A stretch of 64,000 bases of DNA from Oreochromis niloticus (lineage: Eukaryota > Chordata > Actinopteri > Cichliformes > Cichlidae). The stretch spans positions 31,587,831 to 31,651,830 of the forward strand of contig NC_031985.2 of the NCBI RefSeq assembly GCF_001858045.2, read 5' to 3'. Made by a program: the position numbers and the translations under genes. Under the pieces are notes generated by a model. The model searched no databases, was not told the origin of the DNA, and saw nothing but the letters and a program-made list of their open reading frames with translations. Shown here piece by piece: positions 10,447-23,790 of the stretch; position 1 is the first letter of the stretch, and each line of letters opens with the position of its first letter.

Positions 10447-13400
10447 AAAATACTATGAGAATGCTGGATGATTATGCTACACGTGGGAAACGTTTAGTAA
10501 TGAGGTCAGCCAGTGTTTAAGTAGTTTCTAAAGCCCAAAAGCTCGGGCGTCAGGCTGCTCTAAAAATTCAGTTTTTAGCTTTCACCTTTTAATGTGTAAG
10601 ATGTAAATTAGAATAGATTTGGTGGTCTCAGAGAGCTTGGGGTGGGATCATCAAAGGCACCACACACATACCATTAGATCATCTGTTTACATCAGGGAGC
10701 CAATCAGAAGAAAGTTCAGCTAAAATGGTTCGTTCTAAACAATGGATAAACTGAGGGGCTGCACCGAGAACCTGAGCGAGCATCAATGAGAATAATTCTG
10801 AACTGTTATTCGTGCAAAGCCATTGAGTCTAAGAATAAAGAATATGTAGCTGTAACTGTAAATATGTAATTGAACCATTAAGCCTTTTTTAAAAAAGCAT
10901 CAAACATTAAACGAGCTCATGAAAACGAAGACAGTGTTAATGCAACAGATGACAAAAGTAGCTGTGAAGCGGTAGGAATGGCAGTTACTCACAGAGGAGA
11001 GTGCTGTGTTACTAGTAATAAAGCTGCGGCACCAGATGTGACTGCGGTTATTAACAACACACCACTGAATATTATGATACTGCATCATCAGCTGCAGGAG
11101 TTTCTGGAAAAGCATTTAAACTACAAAAGATAATATCTGCGTTCATATTAATACATCTACAGAACTCAGAAGAAAACTGTTTAGCCTACTTTATACCTGA
11201 CGCGACAGAAGAAGCATTGGTTTATTTTCTTTTTGTAAGTAATGGTATTATTTCAGGGAAAAAAAAACCAGTCAGGTTTCAACAGCTGTTTGGTAGTCCT
11301 TTGTTACTTTGATGAGGTTCATGTATAACAAACTAGGTTTATGGCTCTGACTGAGCTCAAACTGCACAGTATGGAAGAAGAGAAGCGCTGATGATAGGCT
11401 TTATGGTGCAATATGTCACTAGAAAAAAGCACTTTTTGACAGGACTACTTTGGTAGATTTCTTCCTTAATGGTAACTGCAGCATCTGGGAGTTTTAAAAT
11501 TGCCCTACAAATGGATGCATCCCGTCGAGAGCAGATGAAAAAGTATGCCGAAGAGGGCCAAGCAACACCATATTATATATCAAATAGTAAAATGTGAAGA
11601 CTTCATCACCCTTGCAGTGCATTCAGATATATTCTTCATCTGCACCACATTACTTTGTGTTAGTACCTAAAGGTAACATTAGCTTTTCTTAGCCCTTAAT
11701 TTACATCCCCGCTATTATGTAGGTGTTTGGGAGACAACTGGAATCAAGATTAAGCTTTAATAGAATTCGATGCAGATAATGTTCCTTTTCCACTGACACA
11801 CAATAGGAAAACAGACCCTGCTCCATCTTCTATTTCCCAGAAATAACCCCAACAGCAAACTATATCTAATTTAACATCTTACAAAACCAGTGCAGGCACT
11901 GTGAGGCACTTTTCTATCATCTTTTCTCTCAATAGTAGAAAATTGCTACTCATTTTAAATAAAAGAATGGATGAGATTTTTGTGTGTGTTGGTCTGAAGA
12001 CCTGCTGTGCACATAGAAAAGATGTGTACAGATGCAAAAGATAGACGTAACCACTGGTGACATTACTCACTGCTTTGTAGACTTGTTAACGTTTTGGCTG
12101 CCACTGTGTCGGTTTTTTTAGCACTTCTGTGTTAGCTTCATTTTTCAGCCTCTGCATACATCTTGCCACGCCTCTCTACAGAGGTCAGTGCTACATGAAT
12201 GCAAATGTGTAAGGGCACACAACAAGCCACCTTATTGTGGGCTGCTTGCTCACTTAATGTTGTGGCGTGCGTGTGGAGTCAGCTGTGTTAAGGAAGCAAA
12301 TATATCTTCTGTGCTAATCAATATTCAACTTATGCTTCAACTACCCCTTTGGCACTGGAAATTTGCACCAGATGGGCTTGAAACAAACCAAAGCAGATGT
12401 ATTGGGCCTTTGAAAAGCCCATCTCATGCACAGGAAACCAACAAATACCCAGGAAAAGGCAGAAGACATCAATGCGCAACGAAGCCTAAAAAACATATTT
12501 AATGGCTGTGTCTGATATTTTGTTGAACCAATCAAACAATAGTTAATATTCAGATCCTGAAGCAACTCTATGTTGCTTTAGGATGGATAGATTCAGGAAA
12601 TTATAAAATGGTAACAGTGTTTTAAGGGAATGCATAAAAACAGGACACATCACTTATTCTCAGTGAAGGGAGGAAAATCAGAGAGGAAATCTTTTTATTG
12701 ATGACAGATATCTCAAGTGGTGATTTATAGCAGAGGTGAATGAGGCTTATAAGTTTAAAAAATAAATAAATGCAGTAATCTGAGCATCAACCAGCCTCAC
12801 TCAAGTTAAGTCGCTCAAATCTAAGAGGCAGGTTGAAATGTGCATATATTTACAGCATTCATTTGAATTTTTTTTCACCCCAGATGGTTTTCTGGAGGTG
12901 AAGCATTTCATTTCAAACACGAGCACCGTGTGGGTTTAATACCGCAGCAAACCTGACAGTGTGGATTAACAGCTGCTCCATGCTTATCAATTCAAATGGC
13001 ATCGCAACTTATTGAATGTTTATTTATGGCTGAAATCAAACAGTGACTGAAAGTTTGTTGACTGTGTGATTCAGCGATGATCAGTTCATCTGGTTTCCAG
13101 TTCCTAATGTTATCAGGCATTAAGTGTGGACCAAGCTTAGAAATGAACCCAACATGGAAGTGCCAGGCACTGACAGTTCCTCTAACAACCACTTGAGGTG
13201 AGTCAGGTCCCACAGACTGTGCCTGCTACCTGTACCTGTGTACACACCCATACAACTTGTGGATGTGGCTTGCTAATCAGTGTTGCTAATGTTAGCTGAT
13301 ACCTTGGGACTCCTCAGAGTAGTCTAAAGCTTGTGAGACGGGAGAGCCACATTACCCGGGGAGCCTGAGGGTCCTCTCCCTTGAGTTTTAAGCATCATCT

Positions 13401-13490
13401 AGTTATTTTGTATGCAGCATTTGAACACTTTTTTGCACAATTTTATAGCTTAAATGTCTAAAAAAATCAAAAATAACATTGGCAAAATGT

Positions 13491-13690
13491 ATCCACCCAT
13501 TCTCTTCCGCTTATTCTTTTCAGGGTCGCAGGAGGGGCTGGAGCCTATCCGAGCTGTCTTAGGGCGAGAGGCAGGGTTCTACCCATGAAAACATGGGGAG
13601 AACCTGCAAACTCCACACAGAAAGACCCCGGCCTGATGGTGGAATTCAACTCAGGACCTTCTTGCTGTGAGGCAACAGTGCTAAGTGCAC
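13491..13690 (+). repeat. Teleost dispersed repeat, family B
   Basis: The block has 'ttctcttccgcttattcttt', 'gggtcgcaggaggggctgga', 'agggcgagaggcagggttct', 'gggagaacctgcaaactcca' and 'cttgctgtgaggcaacagtg' in that order. The same order is seen at 48765-49022, and in reverse at 25550-25660 and 60586-60700. The middle of the unit (the 'ttcacacctatnggcaattt' section) is deleted here. It is a very common fish retroposon tail, without coding capacity. Confidence 0.7.
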
Positions 13691-13695
13691 AGTGC

Positions 13696-13743
13696 CAACT
13701 TTATCATCACTCTAGCCAAGAACCCAGAGTGATGATAAAGTTG
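13696..13743. repeat. Perfect 18-bp hairpin
   Basis: The arms caactttatcatcactct (13696-13713) and its exact reverse complement (13726-13743) are separated by a 12-nt loop. It sits at the boundary of the family B repeat, so it may be a product of local inverted duplication. No RNA gene family was recognised. Confidence 0.9.
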
Positions 13744-14019
13744 AGTGCATGCCGACTCCAGCCGAGCAGCAGCAGCCTGAACTTGAACAGGTAACAAAGG
13801 CAATGATGGGCAGTCAGTCTCGCAGCCTCCGTTTCTATTTGTTCATGTTTCTATGGTAGAAATGACAGTAACGATCACGGTAATATTTAATTGTGTAAAT
13901 ATTAAAAAAAACATTCTATGTGTGTCCTCGATTGGATAGGAATTTCTGCTGGTGCGTGGGACTGCAGCCTAAGATTTATATTATTAACTGCTAATCATGT
14001 GACGGCATATTTCAGGTCA

Positions 14020-14165
14020 TTTTATGGAGTAAAGTGAAAGTAATGTAACGAGTAGTGTAACAAACTGCTTTCTCTGGAGAGTAATGTAATGTATTACTTT
14101 TAAAAAAGGTAACAAGTAACGTGTAATACTTTACTGCTTTTAAGTAACGACCACAACACTGGTCT
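14020..14165. repeat. 'taatgtaacg' type teleost repeat fragment
   Basis: The segment is made of recurring 'agtaatgtaa', 'aagtaacgtgtaatac' and 'aagtaacgac' motifs and ends in 'cacaacactgg'. This fits a common non-autonomous DNA element of teleosts whose terminus reads cagtgttg. The opposite terminus is not clear. Confidence 0.45.
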
Positions 14166-15085
14166 AAGCTCAGTTAAGATATTATATTTACATTGTTACT
14201 GTACGTCTTCATATTTTCAGTCAAGACAACTGATAGCTTTGAGACTGAAACATCACTGGAATCAGCTGGACTTCAGTTTGCACTCAGGCTAGAAGTGAAA
14301 TCATGCAAATGTGCAGGTCCCGGTCCATGATTGTGTGGAATTATATTTTTAAATTGTTTATTTACTTACTTAAAAAAGGATAAAAAGAGGAGGGTGAGGC
14401 TGATAAATGAATAATGGCATCTTTAATATCAAGACTGTTTGCCTGCCGGCATGTGGTTGCACATTACTTGTCCAATTATTATGTATTTGCACCCAAAATG
14501 CTCACAGCCAAGAACCCCAGAGTTCCATAAGGCAGCCTGATGCTTACGGATCACGCAGCATGTAATAGCCGACTAACACTTTAAAGGTCACTGGTGTTTC
14601 AGAATCCTCTCTATTCTCCACATGCTCGCCAGATTGCTGCTGCTTTCCTTTGAAAACCTGAGTGTCTGTACATTTTTAAAAACCTAACAGTTAAGTTTCC
14701 ACTGACCAATAATCGCAATTTACATTTTTATCGAATGAGTAAAGCTATGTGACCACGAATGAGGCAAGAACTGAGATAAAAGAAGAGATGTCCCAGTGTT
14801 TTAAAGGACACCAATTATGCTCATTTTCAGCCCCATATTTTCTATTCTTGGAATAGCTGAGAATGACTCAGAATTAAAAAAAAATCTTGAGCTTATGTCT
14901 GAAAGAAATTGTTTTATTACCCCTTCCACTGCCTTTAAACCAGCTATCTCCTGATTTGCTGCCGCTGGTAAACAAAAGAGTTGAACAGTAGGTGGGAGGA
15001 GCCAAAGCTGTCTGCCTTAAAAACAGCAGATATAAGGGATATCTGCTTTTTACTGACATCATTCAGAGCAATGAATAGAAAATAA

Positions 15086-15120
15086 TGTGTCAACTTAAGG
15101 CAAATCTTTAAGTTGACACA
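15086..15120. repeat. 13-bp inverted repeat
   Basis: The arms tgtgtcaacttaa (15086-15098) and ttaagttgacaca (15108-15120) are perfectly complementary around a 9-nt loop. There is no neighbouring gene to suggest a role. Confidence 0.85.
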
Positions 15121-17264
15121 CATTACTTATACACATCTGTCTGTATCTGACCTCTTTGTTTTACACTTTTTTTTACATGAGCAACCACTATTGTAATTTT
15201 TAAGCATTTTCTCGGATAACATTTATTTTTACGGTAGTTGGAACATAAACACTGCATGCATAGAATAACCTGTCATATCTGATATGCTTGGAAACATTTT
15301 CTTCTCTCCTGGAAGTTATATTTCTAACACCATCTGTATGATTGCAAAATCCACCCATAGATTACATTTCAGGATTCTCTGAGCCATATCTTTCCCTTAT
15401 GATGTCTCTACAACAGTCTGGCACCGCCTGCTCGGTATAGTAAATAGCTTGCAGTTGTCCTGGAACGACAGCTGATATTATCTACCTGCCTTCCGAGCAT
15501 GGTCTGATGTATAGCAGCAGTCAGCTCTGCAGACAAAGACACCCAAAGAAAGCTTGGCTACTACACCGTGAGCTTTTTATAGTTAAGTAGCAGGATGTTT
15601 CAATCAATTCTTCATCTAATAGGCATTCACCAGGACAGCCAACAACCATTAATGTCCTTTCCCTGACACAGCAAACACAGCCGTGCACACTCCCTTCCCC
15701 CACACCTCACCCCATGCTGCTTGTTAAAGCAGCCCTCAACTTGTAGAACGTGCAAACACATAATGAGCACTCAGACTTGTTAAGTGAGCACTAACGAAGC
15801 CTCCCTCATCTTGTACATCACACTCGATGAGCAGTTATTAAACAACTGCGTGGTAAACAGATGCAAAAGGAAAGGAGGTGAAAATTAACGCCAAACATTC
15901 CACTGACCTTTAACCTTTGGATGGAAAAGTGATGGAATGGAAGCTAACTATAAGCAAGAATAATCTTTTGACTGAATTACAACAAAATTTGGGGGAAATG
16001 TTGAGGAATCCACAGCATAGGTTATTGCACACATCCACCAGACCCACTATGACTTCATTCTTTCTCTCCCTTACACACACACAGGCATTCACCTTCACAA
16101 GCACACACACAAACCCATACATCTCCTCATTATCATACTCTGTGTGACAAACTGAACTGCATCCCCTCAGAAGATACAGTATCTCCTTGTGTTTCTGTTG
16201 TAAATCTTTATGAGTAGCACAAAGTGGACAAAACTGCCTTTGCTTTATAAAAGCACATTTCACATCCAAAATTCATTTTCTATTCTTGCCATTATATATA
16301 CAGATTTTAAAGGATTCTTCTTTTTTCTTCATTCAGTTAAAATATAATCAGCTGCTAAATAATTAAAGATTGTATATGCTGTATTAGTGTTAGCATTAAA
16401 TCATATATCAAAACAACCAATTTGGCAGTCTATTTAAGCTGCAAAGCATTTCGACCCCTCCATCACTCCTGCATCCATCTGCATGTGTCATATTTGTGAT
16501 GTGATTCATGTTTAAAACCATTTCTCTGTCATATGTTTCCAATTTACATGAATTTGATCTAATTTGTGTTTAAAGTTCTGCTTATTTCTTCTTTAATTTT
16601 CTTTAATATTTGGCAGAAAAACAACCAAACAGAATCTGATTGATCAATATTGAACTTCATCCTTTAGGAGTTCAGAGCTCAGCAAATAAATTTAAAGACT
16701 TTCAGCAAGCCTGGCTAATGAAAGCAGAGCTGGGTACGACTGAAGACTCAAAAAAGCCTTCTTGTCTTTTCCTTGACCTTATGACGTCAAAGAAAGATGT
16801 GGGGAATTCATGAGTACCACTGTGCTCAGCTTCACTCACTCTTGTCTGCTTAATAATGTCACAGCAATTGTTTCTTACATGTAGCTGCTTTGTTGAAGCA
16901 TAACTCAGATACTTGTCCCTCTTACCATGTTGTTTTATGTAGACTGTATAACCAAGCATGACATGAAATGCTTGTATTAAGAAATGTTGCTTACACTGCT
17001 GTTCATTCATATTTTCCATCCATTTTACTAAGGCTTTCAACATTTATGCTGAAAGACCGAGTATGACTGCATTTCACCGAATTAAAAAAAGCTACATTTA
17101 TAAGCCCATGTTACAAAACACTTCACACAAGAAAAGAACTTCAGAACAAGCTAAGCTGAGCTGTTATTATGGCTGCCATGGAGATACTTTCAGGTCCCTT
17201 CATTCAGTTGGGAATCTAAGAAAAACTGACTACTCTTTCATGGTTCTTTCCCACCTTTATCCAT

Positions 17265-17520
17265 CCATCCATTGTTGGGTAGCAATCTAAGCAGACAAGC
17301 CCAGATCGCCTCTCCCCAGCTCATCTGAGGGTACACCAAGGTGTTCCCAAGCCAAACGAGGGATATAATCCTTGGTTGGTTTGACCTACTGGGACCTCCT
17401 CAGAAGGTCAAACCACCTCATTTAGAAGGTAGACGCCCAAACCACATCTACTGGCTCTGATGGATTTGAAGGAGTAGCAGCAATATTCTGAACCTCTTCC
17501 AAATCACCAAACTCCATACC
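17265..17520 (-). repeat. LINE 3'-end fragment, second copy
   Basis: After a short (ATCC)n run come 'cccagctcatctgagggtac', 'caaggtgttcccaagccaaa' and 'ggatttgaaggagtagcagc'. The order matches the unit at 9505-9745, and the copy is diverged and non-coding. The solo LTR inserted a few tens of bases beyond its right edge. Confidence 0.6.
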
Positions 17521-17551
17521 ATGTCTCATGTCTACTCTGACAGAAAGTGTT

Positions 17552-17836
17552 TGTGGCAGGGGTGTGGTCTCGGGCCTGCTGCAGTGGAGGGGCGGTACAG
17601 TGAGCTCTCAGAGCGGCGCCGAGGTGTGGCAGAGAGGGCAGGTGTGAGTGCTCAATGTAATGATCTTCTTTTCTCTGTGTATATATAGTGACAGCGGAGA
17701 CGGAGGAGGGTGTGTGGAACGGAGCAGCTGTTCCTGAGTGACTGGTGCCGTAAAAGGTCAAAAACAGTTGCTAAAACAAAATAAAACAGGCTTGCACTTG
17801 CATGAAATCATGTGTGTGTGTTGGGTCCCTATCACA
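17552..17836 (+). mobile_element. Solo LTR of an LTR retrotransposon
   Basis: A 285-bp unit starts tgtgg and ends tcaca, the TG...CA rule of LTR ends. It is flanked on both sides by the same 5-bp word gtgtt (17547-17551 and 17837-17841). Inside are a TATA box (gtatatatag, 17679-17688), a GC-rich leader, and a polyadenylation signal AATAAA at 17780-17785, in the order expected of a plus-strand LTR. No internal domain, primer-binding site or second LTR is present, so the internal region was presumably lost by recombination between LTRs. Family (Gypsy-like or retrovirus-like) cannot be set from an LTR alone. Confidence 0.78.
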
Positions 17837-19401
17837 GTGTTCCTTTAATTTTTATGCGCAGTATATTAGTCTTTGACTCATGTTTTTGTTGTACTTGTTT
17901 TCTGTTGTACTCTGAATATCATATAAAACTTTCTGAAACTGTTCACCAAGTTATTTTTTTTCTTTTTAAAAAGTTCTTTGAACAAGTTAAACACCAATCC
18001 CAAACCGTACCACAGCCTGAAGTACAGATTCTGCAGCTCAGCATAGTTACAAAAAACAATAATCAACATCAGTTACAGTGGACCCACAACAGCTGTTTTG
18101 CATGTCAACCTCACCCCAGCACATTACAGCACAGCTGTGCCCTCTCTGAACCGGATTCATCAACACTGGAGAGCAACTGAAAAATAAGCATCCTGCAACC
18201 CTTGGCCTCCATGCCGCCGCTTCCTGGAGATGAGTCCCTGAGACAGCTGCCATAGACATGCAAATTAGATACCAGGAGGTCCTCTGATTTATGGTTTTTC
18301 TACAAAGAAGAATGTTATGTGTACTTTTGTTTCCAGGTCTCCAAAAAGTTTGTCTAAATAAGTTAATTTACAACCAGCTGTGTGGCATCAGGAAGTGTGC
18401 TGGGACATCAAACTAATGTAGCTACAAAGTAGTCCTGGGGGCTTCACACGAGGGGCTCAGCATTCCCAGCATCATTCCTGATGGGTGTGCTACTAAGTCG
18501 TAGGTTTTAGATCAGCTGCAGGTGCTTTCACCTGCATGCAACAATGTAAACACGTAAACACCTGGATGAACCCCTCCTTCTTTACTGAACAGATGCAGTG
18601 AAGAGAGACAGGTAAGCGGAGGGAGACATGCGGCAAAAGGGTCGGATTCAATTATCTGAAAAGTTTTCTCTGGGATTCCCAGAGCTGTCATGGATGAGTC
18701 TGCTTTGACTACCACAAACCTCAAGCAAATTAGAAACTGCCAACTTCAGGGTGTGTCTATCAAAAAAGACAAAGACAAGCAAACATCAGTTGACACACAA
18801 AGCGGAAGATGGAAATGTACCATTACACCCAGTATGAAGAAGACCACATGGAGGCTGCATCACCTATCAACAGCTTGAATTTTCTCCTCAAGTTTCAAAT
18901 GTTTTGGGAAAAATGTTGTCAGAAAAGACCAATGCCAGCACTTATAATTCGAACCCAGAACAGCTCCAAAGGTGAGCCTTCTGTGTGCTGCTGTTAGCTT
19001 TTTATGGAAGTGAATGAAACAGTGCAAACACAGCATTTGCACAACAATGCCCTCTTACTAAGTAATGAGAAAAGGGAGACATTGTCACTTTTCGTGTTGC
19101 TATATCAGAAAATGAACACAACAACACTTACTGAGGGGAATATTGCTGCCAGGATGCATCCTACTACTGTAGCGTGGGAACTGAAAGTGAATTGAAAGTA
19201 TATCCCTTTTTTCCCTGTGTTTTAAGATATTTAAAACAAATGAAATGATCTGTTCTGGCTGCAAATGTCTTGAGGCACCTCTTATTTTTTAATATTTTGC
19301 TTCCAAAGAGACATATTTTCCTGTCATTTTGAAAGTGATTCTTCTGAACCAGGTTTTCTGAAGCCAAAGCTTTTTGTTTCTTTTTTACAGTCTAAGGAGC
19401 C

Positions 19402-19728
19402 TTGGAAAGAAAAGCTTCTGGACTTCTATAACTTTCACTGAAGACGTTTCATTTGACCTCTGTAAATCACATGATAGGGTGGGGCTAGGCTTCACAATGG
19501 GTTCACCCGAAACCTTGGCTCATTGTGACCCACACCTGTTTTCACACCCTGGCTCGTGTGATTAGGTAGAGGATCATTAGGGGGTCCATGACCCTCTTAG
19601 GGACGCTCCCACAGGGCTTAAAATCTGGGACTCTCCACCCGTTGCTCTTAGAACTGAAGAAGCTTCTCGGATGAGAGGTGAAACGTCTTCAAGGAAACTT
19701 AAAGAAGTCCAGATGCTTTTCTTTCCAA
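19402..19728. mobile_element. Fold-back repeat with ~55-bp imperfect inverted ends
   Basis: The left end 'ttggaaagaaaagcttctgg' and the reversed right end 'ttggaaagaaaagcatctgg' match, and the similarity continues for about 55 bp through 'gaagacgtttca'. The interior carries the 'gaactgaagaagcttctcgg' and 'atgagaggtgaaacgtcttc' strings, which are widespread in teleost genomes. No open frame is present. No clear target-site duplication was found, so whether it is a MITE or a retroelement end is open. Confidence 0.6.
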
Positions 19729-20164
19729 ACTCTGGCCAGGATGACTGAGAACCTTCACAGACATATTTCTTCTTTACACATTTTCAGTCCGGTCTCTGTA
19801 CCATGACCATTTTCAGGGGAATGTTTTTCTTTTTCTTTTTTTTAAGCCACTTTACACTGAGCAAGGAATTGTTCAAGCATTAAAATGGCACGTAACTGAA
19901 GGGGTGAATCAGTGTTGTGTTTACAGATAACAGATGACTTAGCAAAGAATCAATTTTACATTGCATCTTTGGGCACTTTGTTACAGGAAGCCTTTCACAA
20001 AAACACACCATTTTTTCGTATTTCTTTAGCTGAATCTATGAAAAATTCCAAAGATAACACAGTTTAAAGGTACAAAATAGTCTTTTTGTGCCAACATGGT
20101 TATTTTGAGTGAGCTATTGGCTGAAAACCTAGCATATCTCAGCATATTGTGCAGTGTGTCCATA

Positions 20165-20815
20165 AAAAAATGAAGGAAACTGGACAAACAGAGTAGAGGA
20201 CAAATTAAAGGACTAAAAAGATGAACATCTCAAAGTCACGTCTTTAAGAAACAGGAAAAATTCTAGCAAAGACCTGAAAAAGGACCTGAGAGATTCATCG
20301 GCACCTTTAGCAGACCTATCTACTGTTCATGGAAACCTGAACAGAAATACTCTCAGAGGAAGCATACTTATCAAGAGGACATGTCATACCATCTGGCAAG
20401 CATCTGATTGGCAACAGCTTAATTTTTCAGCATGGAAATAATCCTAAAGACCCTGTTAATATAGTACAAGCATAGCCGGATGTAACACGATCAGTCAAGG
20501 TCTGGGCTCCAGAGCCCAGACCTCAAAGTTATTGAATCAATGTTGAATCATCTTGACAGAGAACAGAACAACAGCCAGCAAATATCCAAAGAAGAGCTTT
20601 GAATGTCCTTGAGGAAGTCTGGATAACCTAAAGAAAGCTTGCCTAAGAGTTCAGACAGACAAATATTGACATTCACATTTATTAAAATAGTAAAAAATTG
20701 TATACTGTATACTGTATGTCCATATATGTTTGCACCTGTTTCCCTTAACATCTGTACCTATTTCCAGTTTACCTTCCAAATAAAAAGAAATGAGGGGTGG
20801 CTTAACATTTTCGTA
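20165..20815 (+). pseudogene. Decayed Tc1-like element
   Basis: Plus-strand fragments follow the order of a Tc1 transposase. There is a remnant 'caatattcctaaagaccc'-like second-Asp region near 20440-20460, then P-R-P-Q-S-Y-like and 'E-Q-Q-P-A-N-I-Q-R-R-A-L' tail blocks near 20560-20600, with many stops and frameshifts. The 3' tail 'tgaggggtggcttaacattt' near 20790 resembles a Tc1 terminal repeat. It is an old, inactive copy; its exact ends are uncertain. Confidence 0.55.
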
Positions 20816-23342
20816 CTATACCATACATTCTGGTGACCCATCATGTATAGTGTTTCAATGAAACACTTAGTATCAAATATTCTTTGCTGATCACTGTACA
20901 TCAGGGTATATGCAAAAAAAAGAAAGAAAAAAAGATGAACATGACCCGATCAACTGAATTTCATATCGCAAATCTAAATTTCCTACAGTGCCCTGGTGGC
21001 ACTCATTTGTAGTGTGATGTAGCCAGAGTAGCAATCAAGCCCGAGACCTCAATTGTTCTTTGCCTCACAATAACACAAAGGTCCGCTGAGCCAAGGACAG
21101 CACTGATTGCAAAGTGGATTGGGTGCCCATGAAAATAAAGTCTTTAATGGAAATTTTAGGAATAATGAATCTTTGAAGGCACCACTCTCATTGTGCAGTA
21201 ATAATAACCAGGAGGAGGAGGAATAATGGAAGAACTAGCTTTTAATACTTGATCTTTGTTTGAACTTTAGACTACTGATTACCAACACAAAGTGCAGCTT
21301 ATTTATCCTTAGACAGGGTTAAGAGGCACTCACATGGAGCTTTCTGGCCATTCATCAGCCCCCAGGAACATATCAATATGTTAATGAGTCTCTCACTGAG
21401 AAAGGAAAAAAACCCAAACTTCTTTCTTATAAACAAGTATATAAACAAAGAAACTGACTGAGAGAAGACTGAAGAGAAGCAAAGAGAGAAAGCATGTACA
21501 TTACTTGTGTTAAAATCCCAGTTTTAAAGCCAATTTCATCCAGAGACTTTGAGTCACAAATGCGCTGTGCCTGCCTATTACATCTGCTGGCTCCAAGATC
21601 CATCTTAATGAAGTTATTTGCAAGGGCTTACATTATCATGTCGACTATAAGCTTGACTGATCCTCAATTCAGCAGAGTAAATAAAAATGATGAGACAATC
21701 ATACATCCCAGACAGACTACTTCTATTTCAAATGAAATATGCTAGTGTACCCGCAGAGCATACAGAATACTAAGAGAATGCGATTGCTGATAGTCTCTGT
21801 TCAGACGTGCCTCGAGTGATTAGACTTTTTATAAAAATGAATTCCCAGGTTCTGTATGTGTTATAGTGGTTATTCTAATATAGACTGGCTAACATCATAA
21901 CTTATCCCTATACCACCTCTAGAAATATTGAAAAGATGACTTTACCAGACAAGAAACAGCATCAGAATTTCTTTAAAAAGTGCTGGTTGATTTTTGAGAG
22001 CCATATGTCACCAGTGAGCAGAGTGCTAAGTTATTAACTAATGCTAGCAAGCAGTGACTGATTATTGAAAAACGAGCATCACAAACTTCTTGAACAGGCT
22101 TGACCACATATTATTGGACATATTGTTTGCCAGCTAATTTCAATAAAATGCTCTAAAAGGCACCAAGACTACAAAGGTTGAAAGGTCCAGTTTAGTGACT
22201 CTAATTTGTAGGAGTAAGTCCTAGCATTTAGCTATTGACTAGAGTTCATTGTGTGCGAACATCTATTGATACTTACATATGGATAAATGCTTTTATGTTG
22301 CTTGCACCAAATTCTGACCCTACTATCCAAATGCTGCAGCAAATATTGTGAGTCCTCAGACCACTCAGCACTTTTCTGTTGTCCAGTTTTGGACAATCTG
22401 CTTCAAGGATCAGTGTGCTGTGCATTCAGAGATGCTATTGTACTTTAGTTGTAAGAAGCGGTAATTTCTGTCGCGCTGATAGGCAACAAAGCATTTTTCC
22501 CCAGAGAACTGCCTCTCACTGGATGTTTTCTGTTTTTTGGAACTTTAGAGATGGATGTGCATTAAAATCCCAGTAAGTCAGCAATTTCTGAAACACTCAG
22601 ATAAACCCCATCTGGCACCAGCAACTATGCCGAAATCATTGGCATAAGGGGAGGAAAAGTAATTTAATTCACTTGAATCCCCTTTTACCTTGCATCCTGC
22701 TGATGCTTAGTTTGAACATCAGCAGGTTGCTTTGACCCAAATGGCCTAAATCCAATGGGCAGCGGCCATGTGATTGGCTGACTAGATATCATGTTAATGA
22801 GAAGTTGAACAAAAATTGTATGTGCTCCCATATGTGGATAGATCTGCTATTGTAGCCAGTGCCATGTGGCTAGTTTTTGGAACTTGGTTTCTAATTAAAT
22901 ATGATCTTAATGTATGCCAAACTTTTACCTATGAACTAAATCTATCCAGTTTTTCTCCTGAACAGAAAACTGCACAATGGGTTATATGAATTCAAAATGA
23001 GGTCATAGAGACAATTTTTACACTTTACCTTTCAACCAAATTTCAGAGTAAAGGGAAGTCTTTTTTAAAGGTCAACGCTGATGAGCTTTAATCCAGAAAA
23101 TAACTTCCATGGACATCTGATGCTTGGTGACTTTTTGTTTTTGTTATTTTCATCTCCACTCAGTTCTTGTGTTTCTATTCAGCTATTCATGAAAGTATTA
23201 ATTTGTAATTATAGTTCCTCACCTTTATGCTGTCCTTTCCATTACGCTTAATTGATCATAGTTCAAGATATCCAATTAGACATCCAGTTTTGTCTGGTGT
23301 TTGCCCCTAATTACTCTCCCTTATCTCTACTACAGTGCAGGA

Positions 23343-23790
23343 CAGATGAAATGTGATTCCACTATTTGTGTCTTCACCTCCATAAAGTTAGCTGTATTTT
23401 TACATTTACTAGATAAAAACATTGACTTTGTGTCTAAAATGTCCTTATCTGCAGATACAAACTGGAATTGAGCATAGTGTAACACTGTAACATTCCCAAA
23501 GACAAGCTGAAAAAAGTGTCTTAGAAGAACAAAAAAAACATCTTGAATGAAATTTCAATAATTGCAGTGACTTACTGGTGCTTCAACAGCATACCTCTTA
23601 TAAGATTTCATCATTCAAAAGCCATAGAGCTCACTATTGTCTGTAAAAAGGAAAATGCGCAGCTCTTTTTATGAGTCAAATCTATTTTTTAATGAAATCT
23701 GCTGAGCAAACAAGAGGCTTTAGCAGATACGCCAGTGCCATTCAATATTCATAATAGTCTGTGAAGGAGGCTTTAGAGGATCTGAGTGAA
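23343..23790. repeat. Diverged direct duplication, copy 1
   Basis: The best-conserved part, 23666-23790, aligns without gaps to 26076-26200, with about 21 differences in 125 positions by eye (~83%). Shared anchors further left, cagatgaaatgtgattcca at 23343 and ttagaagaacaaaaa at 23521, keep the same order in copy 2. The block does not look like any mobile family recognised here and is non-coding in all frames. Confidence 0.75.

Noticed and set aside
15910..16269. A 119-codon minus-strand open frame
   Set aside because: The frame is driven by a CA/GT-rich tract, has no family match, and no splice or promoter support.
16702..17043. A 113-codon minus-strand open frame
   Set aside because: No domain, no conserved motif and no neighbouring exon; it is consistent with chance in AT-rich intron DNA.
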